In this document: positions 1-7,385 of the stretch, one piece after another | How the letters are laid out: every line of letters begins with the position of its first letter | How positions within the stretch are numbered: position 1 is the first letter of the stretch | From: Sporichthya brevicatena | Lineage (GTDB): Bacteria; Actinomycetota; Actinomycetes; Sporichthyales; Sporichthyaceae | DNA length: 51,889 nt | Direction of reading: 5' to 3' | Assembly: GCF_039525035.1 (NCBI RefSeq) | Contig: NZ_BAAAHE010000008.1 | Span: 84,643-136,531 of the forward strand | Position numbers and translations under genes: made by a program | The notes under the pieces: generated by a model | Database searches by the model: none | Told to the model about the DNA's origin: nothing | What the model saw: the letters and a program-made list of their open reading frames with translations, nothing else

Positions 1-115
1 CTGCGCCGCCGCTCCACCAGCCCGGCCGCGCCAGTGAAGCTGAGCTCAGCCGGTGAAGACGGCACCCGGGCCGCGGCCGCGGGCCAGTACGCTGCCAGGG
101 CGCTCACGCGCAACC
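1..115. other. left edge, no gene assigned
   Basis: This stretch lies directly upstream of the tRNA gene. One forward frame is open from the window edge and runs through the tRNA to a stop, but its composition is random-looking and I recognise no protein. It most likely holds the tRNA promoter. I see no clear -35/-10 pair. Confidence 0.4.
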
Positions 116-188
116 GGGCCGTTAGCTCAACTGGCAGAGCAGCGGACTTTTAATCCGCGGGTTCGGGGTTCGATCCCCCGACGGCCCA
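116..188 (+). tRNA. tRNA-Lys (anticodon TTT)
   Basis: The acceptor arms gggccgt (116-122) and acggccc (181-187) pair perfectly, with discriminator A at 188. The anticodon loop reads cTTTTaa, giving anticodon TTT for lysine. The T arm contains the canonical ggttcgatccc-type loop. CCA is not encoded. The gene is the integration target of the element that follows: its 3' part, from position 146, is duplicated at 7286-7331. The functional tRNA is therefore kept at the left junction, with a 3' portion supplied by the element. Confidence 0.95.
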
Positions 189-191
189 CCC
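146..191 (+). repeat. attL-side direct repeat (46 bp) inside tRNA-Lys
   Basis: The block from the anticodon stem of the tRNA to just past its 3' end is identical to 7286-7331. Sequence identity stops abruptly on both sides: gg/cc before it, c/g after it. This is the crossover core expected for a tRNA-targeting tyrosine recombinase. Confidence 0.93.
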
Positions 192-236
192 CGCTGACCT
201 GGATAAACGTCTTCGAAGAAGATTCGCCGATCCGCT

Positions 237-257
237 GTGTCAATGGCGCTGTCAATG
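237..257 (+). promoter_or_regulatory. putative integrase arm-type sites, left end
   Basis: Two copies of TGTCAATG (238-245 and 250-257) lie in direct orientation, 12 bp start to start, between the left att repeat and the integrase start. The same pair with the same spacing occurs at 7172-7191 near the right end; the 21-bp blocks differ at a single position. Repeated short motifs flanking both att cores are the usual layout of arm-binding sites for lambda-type integrases. The binding role is inferred. Confidence 0.65.
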
Positions 258-271
258 CTAGGTTCCGCGGC

Positions 272-1585
272 ATGGCAGCTCGGGGGAGCAGCGGCCAGCG
301 CCGCCAACGCGGCTTCATCCGGCAACGGGGGAAGTCGTTCCAGGTCCTGGTGTTCTCCGGGACCGACCCGGTCACGGGCAAGGACGTGTACCTGACCGGC
401 TCGACGACCGACCGCGCCGAGGCCGAGAAGATTCGGACGCGATTGCTCGCGCAGGTGGACCGGCAGCGCACGCCGGCTTCCCGCGTCACGCTGAACCACG
501 CGCTCGACGCCTGGTTCGACGTGCACGAGGGCGAGGCCACGACCCTCGACACGTACCGCGGCTACGCGGCCCGCGTGATTCGGCCGGCGCTGGGCGAGAC
601 CGCCATCGCGAAGATCAGCCCGCGCATGCTGGAGCAGCTCTACGCCCAGTTGCGGCGCTGCCGGACGCGGTGCAACGGCAAGCCGTTCCTCGAGTACCGG
701 GTCGAGGGTGAGCACGCCTGCCGTGAGGTGATCCACCGCCGCAAGCGGGAGCACGACTGCGCGGCCGTTGGATGCCGGGTGGTCGAGTGCAAGGCGCACG
801 AGTGCAAGCCGCTGAGTGCGGCGACGGTCCGTCAGATTCATTCGGTCATCAGTGGCACGTTGAGTACAGCGACGCGGTGGGATTGGATCCCGTCCAACCC
901 GGCGTCCACCGCGAAGAAGCCGAAGCAGCCAAAGCCTCAACCGCGTCCGCCGACCGCTGCGCAAGCCGCGCGGATACTCACGGCGGCCTGGGAGGTTGAC
1001 GCCGCCTGGGGCACGCTGGTGTGGCTGCTGATGGTGACCGGGATGCGCCGCGGGGAGCTCTGCGCGCTCCGTTGGACGGACGTCCAGTTGGACGTTGGCG
1101 TCCTGGAGGTCCGGCGCGCGTACACCCACCGTGCCGGCGTCGGGATCGAGAAGGAGACCAAGACTCACCAGATGCGCCGCATCGCGTTGGACGCCGACAC
1201 GGTCGATCTCCTGGCCGCGCACCGTCTGCGCTTCCAGAATCGGGTCGAGAGTCTCGGCATCGCGCCGAGCGACGACGCCTTCGTGTTCTCGTTCTCGCCC
1301 GACAACAGCGCGCCGTGCCACCCGGACTCGGTGAGCCACCGCTACGTCCGGATGTGCAAGGAGCTCGGGGTCGACACCCACCTCCACGCGTTGCGGCACT
1401 ACTCCGCGACCGAGCTGATCAGTGCCGGCGTCGACGTCCGGACGGTCGCCGGTCGGCTCGGCCACGGCGGCGGGGGAACCACGACCCTGCGTGTCTACGC
1501 GGCCTGGGTGCCAGAGTCAGACCGTCGCGCCGCCGATTTGCTGGCGAGTCGACTGGGACGGCCGAGCGACCTTGGTGAGACCTGA
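272..1585 (+). CDS. tyrosine recombinase (integrase)
   Basis: A 437-residue site-specific integrase that would insert and excise the element at tRNA-Lys. An N-terminal arm/core-binding region (about 1-230) is followed by the catalytic domain. Visible catalytic residues are Arg259 in TGMRRGELCALRW, the HxxR pair His372/Arg375 in HALRH, His398 in LGH and the nucleophile Tyr409 in RVYAAW. A cysteine- and histidine-rich insertion (about residues 130-190, several Cys and the repeated pattern ECKAHECK) suggests metal binding in the core-binding domain. I chose ATG 272 because the open frame further upstream runs through the tRNA. The gene lies directly beside its att site, as is usual. Confidence 0.95.
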   Translation: MAARGSSGQRRQRGFIRQRGKSFQVLVFSGTDPVTGKDVYLTGSTTDRAEAEKIRTRLLAQVDRQRTPASRVTLNHALDAWFDVHEGEATTLDTYRGYAARVIRPALGETAIAKISPRMLEQLYAQLRRCRTRCNGKPFLEYRVEGEHACREVIHRRKREHDCAAVGCRVVECKAHECKPLSAATVRQIHSVISGTLSTATRWDWIPSNPASTAKKPKQPKPQPRPPTAAQAARILTAAWEVDAAWGTLVWLLMVTGMRRGELCALRWTDVQLDVGVLEVRRAYTHRAGVGIEKETKTHQMRRIALDADTVDLLAAHRLRFQNRVESLGIAPSDDAFVFSFSPDNSAPCHPDSVSHRYVRMCKELGVDTHLHALRHYSATELISAGVDVRTVAGRLGHGGGGTTTLRVYAAWVPESDRRAADLLASRLGRPSDLGET

Positions 1586-1592
1586 CGCAGCG

Positions 1593-2159
1593 CTACACGC
1601 TCGCTTCCCAAACCACAACGTGTTCCAATCCGAGCGGGTCGAAGCTCAACCCGTTCTCGTCCAAGGCATTGAACACCTCGACCCGGCGGTCGTTGAAGCT
1701 GAACCCGATCGAAACAGTGCCATTGGCGAAGTCGCCGGGTCGCTCGGACCGATGGACCAGTACTTGGACGCCCGTCAGCACACGTCCAGCAAGGGTCGCC
1801 AGGTCACGGTGAGCGTTGCTGCGCCAACCGATCTTGGGCCCCCCGAAGGTGGGTATCCATCGGCGCGAGCGGTGCCCGCCTAGCCAATCGACTCGAGTTC
1901 CGACGTGGATCGCGTCCCACGTGATTGAGACCAGGTCCATCTGCATGTGATTGATCTCGACCTGGCGGCCCTCGAAGTCGAACACGACCGGGCCGTCCGC
2001 CCACCAGCAGTCGCGGCGCAGGTCCCACATCAGATGCGCCCCGGTTAGCCTCCGCCCCAGCAAGCCGCGCAACCGCTCGGCGTGCGCAGTGATGACCTCA
2101 TCGGGACCGCGCAGCCACTCGGGCTGATAGCCCCGGACGCCGAAGTCGAACACGCTCAC
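1593..2159 (-). CDS. conserved protein of unknown function
   Basis: A 188-residue protein with GTG start at 2159 (second possible GTG at 2153). The longer open frame overlaps the upstream gene and is less plausible. It is rich in Trp and acidic residues, with segments such as HLMWDLRRDCWWADGPVVFDFEGRQVEINH, and has no signal peptide or membrane segment. It resembles the small soluble proteins found among actinobacterial immunity or orphan genes, but I cannot name a family with confidence. It ends 8 bp from the integrase stop (convergent) and follows the 90-residue gene by 13 bp, so the two probably form one transcript. Confidence 0.7.
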   Translation of the reverse strand: MSVFDFGVRGYQPEWLRGPDEVITAHAERLRGLLGRRLTGAHLMWDLRRDCWWADGPVVFDFEGRQVEINHMQMDLVSITWDAIHVGTRVDWLGGHRSRRWIPTFGGPKIGWRSNAHRDLATLAGRVLTGVQVLVHRSERPGDFANGTVSIGFSFNDRRVEVFNALDENGLSFDPLGLEHVVVWEASV

Positions 2160-2172
2160 AGTTTTCGGGGCG

Positions 2173-2445
2173 CTACTTGGCGAAGAGCCGCGAAATTTCG
2201 GCTCCCGTTGCGATGTCCAGGACGACGCTCCAGCCCGCCCACGTGGCGGCACGTAGCCTCGGGCCTTCGATCGCTACGTTCACCCAGGCGTCTTGGATGT
2301 CGCCGACCGGCAACGCACGCCAGAGCTCGGCTCCGGACGCATCGAGTCGGGCGAGGTTGCCCCCAGTCGACACCGAGGTCATGTAGTCGTCCAGGACGAT
2401 CCGGTCGGAGCTGTCCGGCACCGGCAGCTCGATTGGGAACTCCAC
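2173..2445 (-). CDS. small conserved protein, propeller-blade-like
   Basis: A 90-residue protein starting with GTG at 2445. The repeats of small hydrophobic/Gly/Trp strands (LARLDASGAELWRALPV, then GWSVVLDIATGAEISRL) look like one or two blades of a WD40/PQQ-type propeller, too short to form a ring alone. It has no signal peptide. A TAACCT hexamer lies exactly 6 nt upstream of the start, suggesting a leaderless transcript. It is first of a two-gene unit with the 188-residue gene downstream. Function is unknown. Confidence 0.65.
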   Translation of the reverse strand: MEFPIELPVPDSSDRIVLDDYMTSVSTGGNLARLDASGAELWRALPVGDIQDAWVNVAIEGPRLRAATWAGWSVVLDIATGAEISRLFAK

Positions 2446-2457
2446 TCCCGCAGGTTA
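2446..2457 (-). promoter_or_regulatory. leaderless -10 element of the 2445-1593 unit
   Basis: On the minus strand TAACCT (2457-2452) is followed by 6 nt and then the GTG at 2445. The same TANNNT-N6-start layout precedes several other genes here (9097, 10875, 20084), which supports both the promoter and the chosen start. Confidence 0.5.
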
Positions 2458-2749
2458 CGGCGCGCAAGCGCCGCCACAGGGGTGGGTGGTCAAACCAACT
2501 GTGAGTTAGTCCAGGAGACGTCCCCGTGAAACTCGTCGCCGCTCACACTCCGCTACGAGCGCGCTGCCCGCGCTCTGGGCTCGAAGAGCCAAAGATCGAT
2601 ACACACCTAGGCATCACGATCTGTCGGACGGCACAAGCAGGCTCAGCGGGCAGCCCACCCCCAACCTCGGTCACGCTGAGTGACCACCTGGCAGCCCTGA
2701 AGTCTGGCGCCCCGCGAAGTTATGCGAAGAGTTCGGCCCAGCGACGTGC

Positions 2750-2776
2750 CATAATTTACGCCAGAGCTAAATTATG
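2750..2776. promoter_or_regulatory. inverted repeat before the AlbA_2 gene
   Basis: Perfect 9-bp arms CATAATTTA (2750-2758) and TAAATTATG (2768-2776) are separated by 9 bp, in a markedly AT-rich island ending 20 bp before the ATG at 2797. TANNNT-like hexamers fall inside the arms, so a protein bound here would cover the promoter. It may be an autoregulatory operator. The rest of 2446-2749 holds no convincing gene; a GTG frame at 2526-2777 has poor coding character. Confidence 0.55.
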
Positions 2777-2796
2777 AGCAGGCGGATGTCGAGGAC

Positions 2797-4548
2797 ATGA
2801 CCATAAAATTTGGCACTGACCCTGTCACGGTTGAGCTGGACCGCGTGCTGGGGATTCTGCAGGCTGGCACCTGGTCTGCAGGCGACGAGTCGGCCCTCGT
2901 CGACCTCAAGGAAGAGGCCGGTCGGCGAGATCACCGTGGCACGCTCCTCCCTGCCCGGCCGGAGAGTGACGTAGCCGCGGAGCAGGTCGCTGAAGAATCC
3001 GCCTGCATGTCTAACACCCCCGGCGGCGGTGCCCTCGTGCTCGGCGTTGCCGACGACGGAACGCTGATCGGCACCTCTCTTGGGGTGGACTGGCTCCGGC
3101 ACCGTGTCTACGAGATAACTGATCGGGCGCTCACGATCGAGGTCCGTGAGATTCACCTTGGCGGGGTGCGGCTGCTGATCATCACCGCGCCCGAAGCGAT
3201 CGAACCGATCCGAGTGAGGAACCGCATCAAGTGGCGGCTAGATGACAACTGCGTCGAGGTTGACCTGGCCACTTGGCATGCCAAGCGGATGATCCGCACG
3301 CACTTTGATTGGTCGGCACAGCCGTCTCACGTGCCGGCCGACCAGGTGCGTGCTTCGGCCGTTGAAGCTGCTCGGCAATTCTTGCGCGACAGCGGCGAGA
3401 CAAACGCGGTCGACCTTGCCCGGCAACCGACACCTGAGCTTCTCCGTCGCCTCAATGTCGTGACGGGGGACGGCTACCTCACGAATGCGGGGGTTCTTGC
3501 ATTCGTGGGCAGGGGTGATCCCGCGCTGGACTACATCCGTCGCGATGTGCCCGGCGGCGACAGCCGCCAGAGAGTGCATAAGGGTGCCCGTGGATTGCTA
3601 GAGGAGATCGCTGATGTCTTCACAAACATCAATGCGTACAACTCGATCAAGCATATTCGCACGGGGGCGGTTGTGGGACAGGTCCGCGACCTGCCGGAGC
3701 AGGCCGTGCGCGAGGCCGTCGTCAATGGTCTCGCTCATCGCGAGTGGGGTCTCGCTGCGCCTACGACGATCGAGCACATAGGGAAGACACTGCGAGTCAC
3801 AAGTCCCGGAGGCTTCTTCGGCGGGGTTAACAGTCAGAACATCATCACGCATCCCTCGCAGTCGCGAAACCGAGCGCTGACTGAACTGCTGGCAGCGCTT
3901 CGCGTGGCGGAGCGCGAAGGAGTCGGCGTCGACAGGATGGTTCGCGAGATGATTCGCGTTGGTCACCGCGCGCCTGACATTTCGGAGATTGACGGTCCCT
4001 TCGTCAGGGCATCGCTGGTCGGTGATGCAACTGATGAAGCCTGGATCGGATGGCTAGCTTCGATCGATCCCCCCGAAACGCGGGAAGACCTCAACGCCTT
4101 GCTCCTTCTGCGCCAGGTGGTCGATCAGGGCTGGTTCGACGTCGTGACGGCCGCGCCCTTACTACAACTCAATCAAGCGGAAACTCAAGGGGCCATTCAG
4201 CGACTGAACATCGCAACCCTTCGCAACGGCCCGCTGATCAACTTGGTGCCGGGCGTTCCAGACGATGCTCCGTTCGCATGGTCCCTCGCGCCTGCGGCGC
4301 GCGACGCCCTTCAGCGTCTTGATCGCACGTTCGGCACCGACAGGCCCGCTCCGTCTCGGGAGCGGATCGCAAAGTCGTATTCGCGCGCGAGAGGGCGCGT
4401 TAGCACGACTGAGCTTGCGGGCATCGTCGGGGCCAGTCCGACCAACGTGGGCGGGGTCCTGAAATCCCTCGAAAGGCAAGGTGATCTGAAGCCCTCTCGC
4501 GCCACCCGCCGCGGGCCCGGGTTCTACTACGTCCCGGTTGAGGATTGA
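2797..4548 (+). CDS. AlbA_2 (Schlafen-type) domain protein with HATPase_c_4-like region and C-terminal winged helix
   Basis: A 583-residue protein. The N-terminal part (about 25-150) has the AlbA_2 core, including CMSNTPGGGALVLGVADDG. The central part (about 290-410) has the EAVVNGLAHREW and SPGGF motifs, followed by EGVGVDRMVREM, as in the RecG-like/HATPase_c_4 region that accompanies AlbA_2 in many bacterial proteins. The C-terminal 100 residues contain a predicted helix-turn-helix (TTELAGIVGASPTNVGGVLKSLERQGDL). Family members are annotated as transcription regulators, and some AlbA_2 proteins occur in anti-phage loci; the role here is unknown. The gene is visibly less GC-biased than its chromosomal neighbours, in line with transfer. 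The start is close to a weak GAGG sequence. Confidence 0.88.
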   Translation: MTIKFGTDPVTVELDRVLGILQAGTWSAGDESALVDLKEEAGRRDHRGTLLPARPESDVAAEQVAEESACMSNTPGGGALVLGVADDGTLIGTSLGVDWLRHRVYEITDRALTIEVREIHLGGVRLLIITAPEAIEPIRVRNRIKWRLDDNCVEVDLATWHAKRMIRTHFDWSAQPSHVPADQVRASAVEAARQFLRDSGETNAVDLARQPTPELLRRLNVVTGDGYLTNAGVLAFVGRGDPALDYIRRDVPGGDSRQRVHKGARGLLEEIADVFTNINAYNSIKHIRTGAVVGQVRDLPEQAVREAVVNGLAHREWGLAAPTTIEHIGKTLRVTSPGGFFGGVNSQNIITHPSQSRNRALTELLAALRVAEREGVGVDRMVREMIRVGHRAPDISEIDGPFVRASLVGDATDEAWIGWLASIDPPETREDLNALLLLRQVVDQGWFDVVTAAPLLQLNQAETQGAIQRLNIATLRNGPLINLVPGVPDDAPFAWSLAPAARDALQRLDRTFGTDRPAPSRERIAKSYSRARGRVSTTELAGIVGASPTNVGGVLKSLERQGDLKPSRATRRGPGFYYVPVED

Positions 4549-4974
4549 GAAGGGATGGAATCGTTCGCGCTCGCACCGCGGACGGTTCCGCTCCTGCGCG
4601 TACGCCGAATCGGGAAGGCGCTAGCGATCACCTGAACGTCATGAACGCTAGTCGTGCACGGCTCTGTCGGATCGTGATGCACGGGTGTGTACGGCACTTG
4701 AGCGCGAAGCGCTCCTCTCCGGTCATCGGATTTGCGGGCGCTGCGTAGCGACTCGGTGCGAGCGCTGCTAGTGGGCTGCAGGTCCTAAGCCTCTCGGTTG
4801 TGGTGCACCCCCCGACCCCCGGCGCCCCCGATTGGCGGCCAGCTTTCGTTGCCGCCTGGCGCGATCCACCGCGGTGCCGCGACAACCCTTGCCGGCTGTC
4901 GTCGTCTCGTGGCGCGGATGCGTCCAGCGCCGATCCGTCGCGGTCAACACGCCCGCCTTGGCAAGATTACGGGC
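4549..4974. other. 426-bp gap inside the island, no gene seen
   Basis: None of the short open frames on either strand has credible codon use or a ribosome site. It ends in the promoter region of the gene starting at 4975, where AAGATT (4963-4968) lies 6 nt before the GTG. Confidence 0.45.
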
Positions 4975-5289
4975 GTGAGCGATTCCGACTCGTTCCTACC
5001 GAGCTCCCGGCGTGAGTACGTCCCTCCTCCAGTTCGCGGGGGCCTACCGCCGGAGGAATGGATCAGCTTCGCTGACGCCGCTCAGAAGCTCGGCATCCGC
5101 CCTTGGCGAGTGCGAGTGCGCGCGCTCGACACCGTGGGGCACCTCGACGGCGCCTGGGTGGCGGGCACCGGCGAGGCCGGTGTTGCACGGGCTTCGCTGG
5201 ACCGCGAACTGGTGTGGCTGACTACCGCGTCGCGCCGCCGACGGCTTGGGCGGTGGTTGGCGGACTTTGTGCTCCGGGTGCTGCCGTAA
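4975..5289 (+). CDS. small HTH protein, possible excisionase-like factor
   Basis: A 104-residue protein. The middle part (WISFADAAQKLGIRPWRVRVRALDTVGHL, about residues 23-52) fits the short helix-turn-helix/wing pattern of MerR-like and excisionase-type DNA-binding proteins: S-F-x-D-A-A-x-x-L-G-I, then a valine/arginine recognition helix. It is followed by an acidic Arg/Trp-rich tail. I chose GTG 4975 because upstream codons look non-coding and an AAGATT hexamer lies 6 nt before it. In an element with an integrase and no other obvious directionality factor, this is the best Xis candidate, but it could equally be a cargo regulator. Confidence 0.5.
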   Translation: MSDSDSFLPSSRREYVPPPVRGGLPPEEWISFADAAQKLGIRPWRVRVRALDTVGHLDGAWVAGTGEAGVARASLDRELVWLTTASRRRRLGRWLADFVLRVLP

Positions 5290-5390
5290 TCCTTTCGGTT
5301 CCTGGCCTCGCCGGGCGCCGCGTGCGCCTCTTAGGTAGCGGGTTGAGTGCGACCTACATGGCCAGAGCCCGTGACTGCGAACATGGCCAT

Positions 5391-5675
5391 GTGATCGAGA
5401 ACGCCGAGGAGTTCGTCCGGCTCCGAACCAGCGACGATCCGGACGAGTACTTCCGTGCCGCACACGAGGAGGCGACAGTCCTGACGTGGCTCCAAGTCAT
5501 CGAGCGCTACCCGGAGATGCGCTTCTGGGTGGCGAACAACAAGACGGTGCCGTTGGAGGTTCTCGAGGTCTTGCGGCAGGACGCTGATGAGCGGGTCCGT
5601 TCGATGGTCCGGTGTAAGGGGTCTTGGAAGCGAGCGCATCCCGAGGACTTCAAGCGCGCCGGCGACCCCGAGTAG
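5391..5675 (+). CDS. small conserved protein, repeat-variant-like
   Basis: A protein of about 94 residues starting at GTG 5391 (VIENAEEFVRLRTS); ATG 5358 in the same frame is the alternative. The core RYPEMRFWVANNKTVPLEVLEVL-QDADERVRSMV resembles one helical repeat of the HEAT/leucine-rich-repeat-variant type, with the signature of residues exposed for partner binding. It is soluble with no signal peptide. Similar short proteins are common orphans in actinobacteria, some beside toxin or immunity genes. Function is unknown. Confidence 0.65.
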   Translation: MIENAEEFVRLRTSDDPDEYFRAAHEEATVLTWLQVIERYPEMRFWVANNKTVPLEVLEVLRQDADERVRSMVRCKGSWKRAHPEDFKRAGDPE

Positions 5676-5858
5676 CCCGACACTCGCAGTCGCCGAAACT
5701 CCGCGGCGCGGCGTTTCTGGGTCAGCTCGTGGGCTAGAAAGTCCAGCCCGCGTCGTCGTACCGGTGATCTAGATTCGTGCCTGGCAGTGCGATCAGTCGT
5801 TTTCTTTGTCCTGCCGGGAAGGCGCTGGCCGGACGGTGACGAACGGAGGAAGCCGCAC

Positions 5859-6116
5859 GTGAAGCGTTACTTCCGTCGCGCCGCGGAGTCTTCGGTAGGC
5901 GAAGGTCTCGTCTTCTTCGAGTTCGACGGGGACTGGGCCATCCGGCAGGTTGAGATCTACGGAGATCGGTGGTTCGACTCGCGTCGGGCCGAGCACACGA
6001 TTCTCGGGCCTGGCCTGATCGATCAGCCCTTGTCGGAACTGGACCTGTGCGATGAGGACGTGATCTCGGCGGACGACTTCGTAAGCGGTCTGGCGGAAAG
6101 CCGTGCGCCAGGATGA
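5859..6116 (+). CDS. conserved small protein in the macrodomain gene cluster
   Basis: An 85-residue protein; GTG 5859 is preceded by GGAGGAAG at good distance, which decides the start over the longer frame. The sequence has compact beta strands (LVFFEFDGDWAIRQVEIYGDRWF, then SRRAEHTILGPGLIDQPLSELDL) and looks like a small folded cytosolic domain. The stop overlaps the start of the macrodomain gene by ATGA, so the two are translationally coupled and may act together. The family is recognisable as a recurring actinobacterial orphan, but no function is known to me. Confidence 0.72.
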   Translation: MKRYFRRAAESSVGEGLVFFEFDGDWAIRQVEIYGDRWFDSRRAEHTILGPGLIDQPLSELDLCDEDVISADDFVSGLAESRAPG

Positions 6117-6592
6117 GCATCCAAGAACGCGTCGGTGATCTATTCGACGCTCGTGGCTTTGGAGCGCTTGCTCATGGTTGCAACTGCGCCGGCGCGATGG
6201 GTGCAGGTATCGCGGTGGAGTTCCGTCGGCGGTGGCCGCAGATGTATGAGGAGTACAAGCATCGATGCAACGCCGGAAGTTTCTCGCCCGGCGATGTATT
6301 CATCTGGCCGGTCGCGGGTCTGGTGATCTACAACTTCGGCACGCAACGCACCTGGCGCACGAAGGCGACCATCGAAGCAATCGGGACGGCTGCCCAGCTG
6401 ATGGTGCGCGACGCCCGTTCTCGTGGCATACAGGCCATTGGACTCCCGCGGATCGGGGCGGGCCTCGGCGGACTGGAGTGGCCACGTGTTCGGGCGCTCT
6501 TGGGCGAGGTCGCGACTGACGGCGGTGTCCGTTTGATCGTTCACGTGTTGGGTGAGAAGGGGACTGCGCATGGTCGGGAATATCGACCCTGA
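6113..6592 (+). CDS. macrodomain protein (ADP-ribose binding or hydrolysing)
   Basis: A 159-residue protein that is almost entirely one macrodomain. Diagnostic parts are ALAHGCNCAGAMGAGIAVEFRRRWP near residues 18-42, containing the substrate-binding Asn and Gly-rich loop, and GLPRIGAGLGGLEWPRV near residues 110-126, the second loop. It is closest in style to the small TARG1/DarG-like group that removes or binds ADP-ribose. No DarT-like ADP-ribosyltransferase is visible in the island. It overlaps the upstream gene by 4 bp and the downstream gene start (6570) lies inside it, so all three form one operon. It may be an antitoxin or a defence or counter-defence enzyme, or it may repair ADP-ribosylated nucleic acid. 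Confidence 0.9.
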   Translation: MSIQERVGDLFDARGFGALAHGCNCAGAMGAGIAVEFRRRWPQMYEEYKHRCNAGSFSPGDVFIWPVAGLVIYNFGTQRTWRTKATIEAIGTAAQLMVRDARSRGIQAIGLPRIGAGLGGLEWPRVRALLGEVATDGGVRLIVHVLGEKGTAHGREYRP

Positions 6593-7163
6593 CGACCTCA
6601 CGGCCTTCATCCGGGCGCAGTTCGACTTCCTCGGGGAGCACGGATTCGAGTTCGACTCCACGTGGTCTGGCGTTGTCCGATGGCGATGCGAGGATCGGTT
6701 CGTCATCGTTGCGCACGACTGGCGGGACGGTCTGACCGAGGTCGGCTTCCGCCGAGGTACCGATCGGGCGTGGACGGACTACTTCTCGCTCGAACAAGCC
6801 GCCGAGGTCCTCGATGCTCCCGCCTGGCCGAGGCACGGTTGGCACGCCATGTCCGATGCTGACGCTCGCTTGCACGTCACCGAGCTGGCGGGATTCCTCG
6901 CCACGCATGCAGATGCACTCCTGGTGCCGGGCAGCCGCGCGTGGACCCAGGTCGCCGAGCTCGCTCGACGGCGCAGCGAGGCCTACACCGTCGAGGTTGT
7001 CTCTCGCCCTTTCCTGACCCGCGCCGAGGAGGCCTGGCGGGGCAAGAGTTGGCTGGACGTGATCGCTGCCTATGAGGCCGCGATAGATGCTGGCGCCACA
7101 TTGCGTCCTTCCGAGGTTCGTCGCCTGGATTACGCCCGCGGACAGAGGAACTCAGCGCCGTGA
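6570..7163 (+). CDS. conserved protein of unknown function, third gene of macrodomain operon
   Basis: A 197-residue protein; ATG 6570 follows GAGAAGGGG. It starts inside the end of the macrodomain gene. It is rich in Trp, Asp and Arg (VVRWRCEDRFVIVAHDWRDGLTEVGFRRGTDRAW) with a helical C-terminus, no signal peptide and no membrane helix. The N-terminal part looks like the mixed beta fold of small immunity-type proteins. Being last of a tightly packed operon with a macrodomain suggests a shared role, but its activity is unknown. It ends 7 bp before the right-end TGTCAATG repeats. Confidence 0.7.
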   Translation: MVGNIDPDDLTAFIRAQFDFLGEHGFEFDSTWSGVVRWRCEDRFVIVAHDWRDGLTEVGFRRGTDRAWTDYFSLEQAAEVLDAPAWPRHGWHAMSDADARLHVTELAGFLATHADALLVPGSRAWTQVAELARRRSEAYTVEVVSRPFLTRAEEAWRGKSWLDVIAAYEAAIDAGATLRPSEVRRLDYARGQRNSAP

Positions 7164-7170
7164 GGGGTCC

Positions 7171-7191
7171 GTGTCAATGGCGGTGTCAATG
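7171..7191 (+). promoter_or_regulatory. putative integrase arm-type sites, right end
   Basis: TGTCAATG occurs at 7172-7179 and 7184-7191, with the same orientation and 12-bp periodicity as at 238-257. One base differs in the spacer. It lies about 95 bp before the right att repeat, as the left pair lies about 46 bp after the left one. Confidence 0.65.
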
Positions 7192-7285
7192 AACTGCGGC
7201 GGTCTGGAGCAGTTCTGGGGGCCCGGCGCAAGGGATCACAGCAACCCAGGGGCCTGTAGCGACTGGAGCAGGTACTCGCTGGTCC

Positions 7286-7331
7286 ACTTTTAATCCGCGG
7301 GTTCGGGGTTCGATCCCCCGACGGCCCACCC
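7286..7331 (+). repeat. attR-side direct repeat, truncated tRNA-Lys 3' end
   Basis: This block is identical to 146-191. The 5' half of a tRNA is missing upstream, so it cannot form a tRNA; it is the second att junction. The glnS start follows 55 bp later. Confidence 0.93.
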
Positions 7332-7385
7332 GATCCCGAGAACCTCGGCTGGGAGCCGGTCCGCCCGACCTGAAAACATGGTCGG

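Larger units (their letters stand above)
146..7331 (+). mobile_element. tRNA-Lys-integrated genomic island, about 7.2 kb
   Basis: The island is bounded by a 46-bp perfect direct repeat of the tRNA-Lys 3' end (146-191 and 7286-7331). It starts with a tyrosine integrase and carries about nine cargo genes, most of unknown function. Before insertion the tRNA gene would have lain about 55 bp upstream of glnS. No replication initiator, relaxase, FtsK/TraB-type translocase or phage structural gene is visible. It is therefore a minimal integrative element that either depends on a helper for transfer or is a decayed remnant. The cargo includes an AlbA_2 protein and a macrodomain protein, both of which recur in mobile or defence contexts. 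Confidence 0.9.

Noticed and set aside
53-271. Upstream extension of the integrase open frame through the tRNA
   Set aside because: The frame crosses a tRNA gene and the att site; codon use is non-coding, and ATG 272 begins the conserved part.
2526-2777. 83-codon forward frame before the AlbA_2 gene
   Set aside because: There is no recognisable domain, the composition is poor, and it overlaps the AT-rich inverted repeat that looks like a promoter.
4549-4974. Small genes in the island gap (such as 4545-4748)
   Set aside because: Frames overlap each other on both strands, and lack ribosome sites and coding character.
5859-7163. Complete DarTG toxin-antitoxin pair
   Set aside because: A macrodomain is present, but neither neighbour shows a DarT-like transferase motif.
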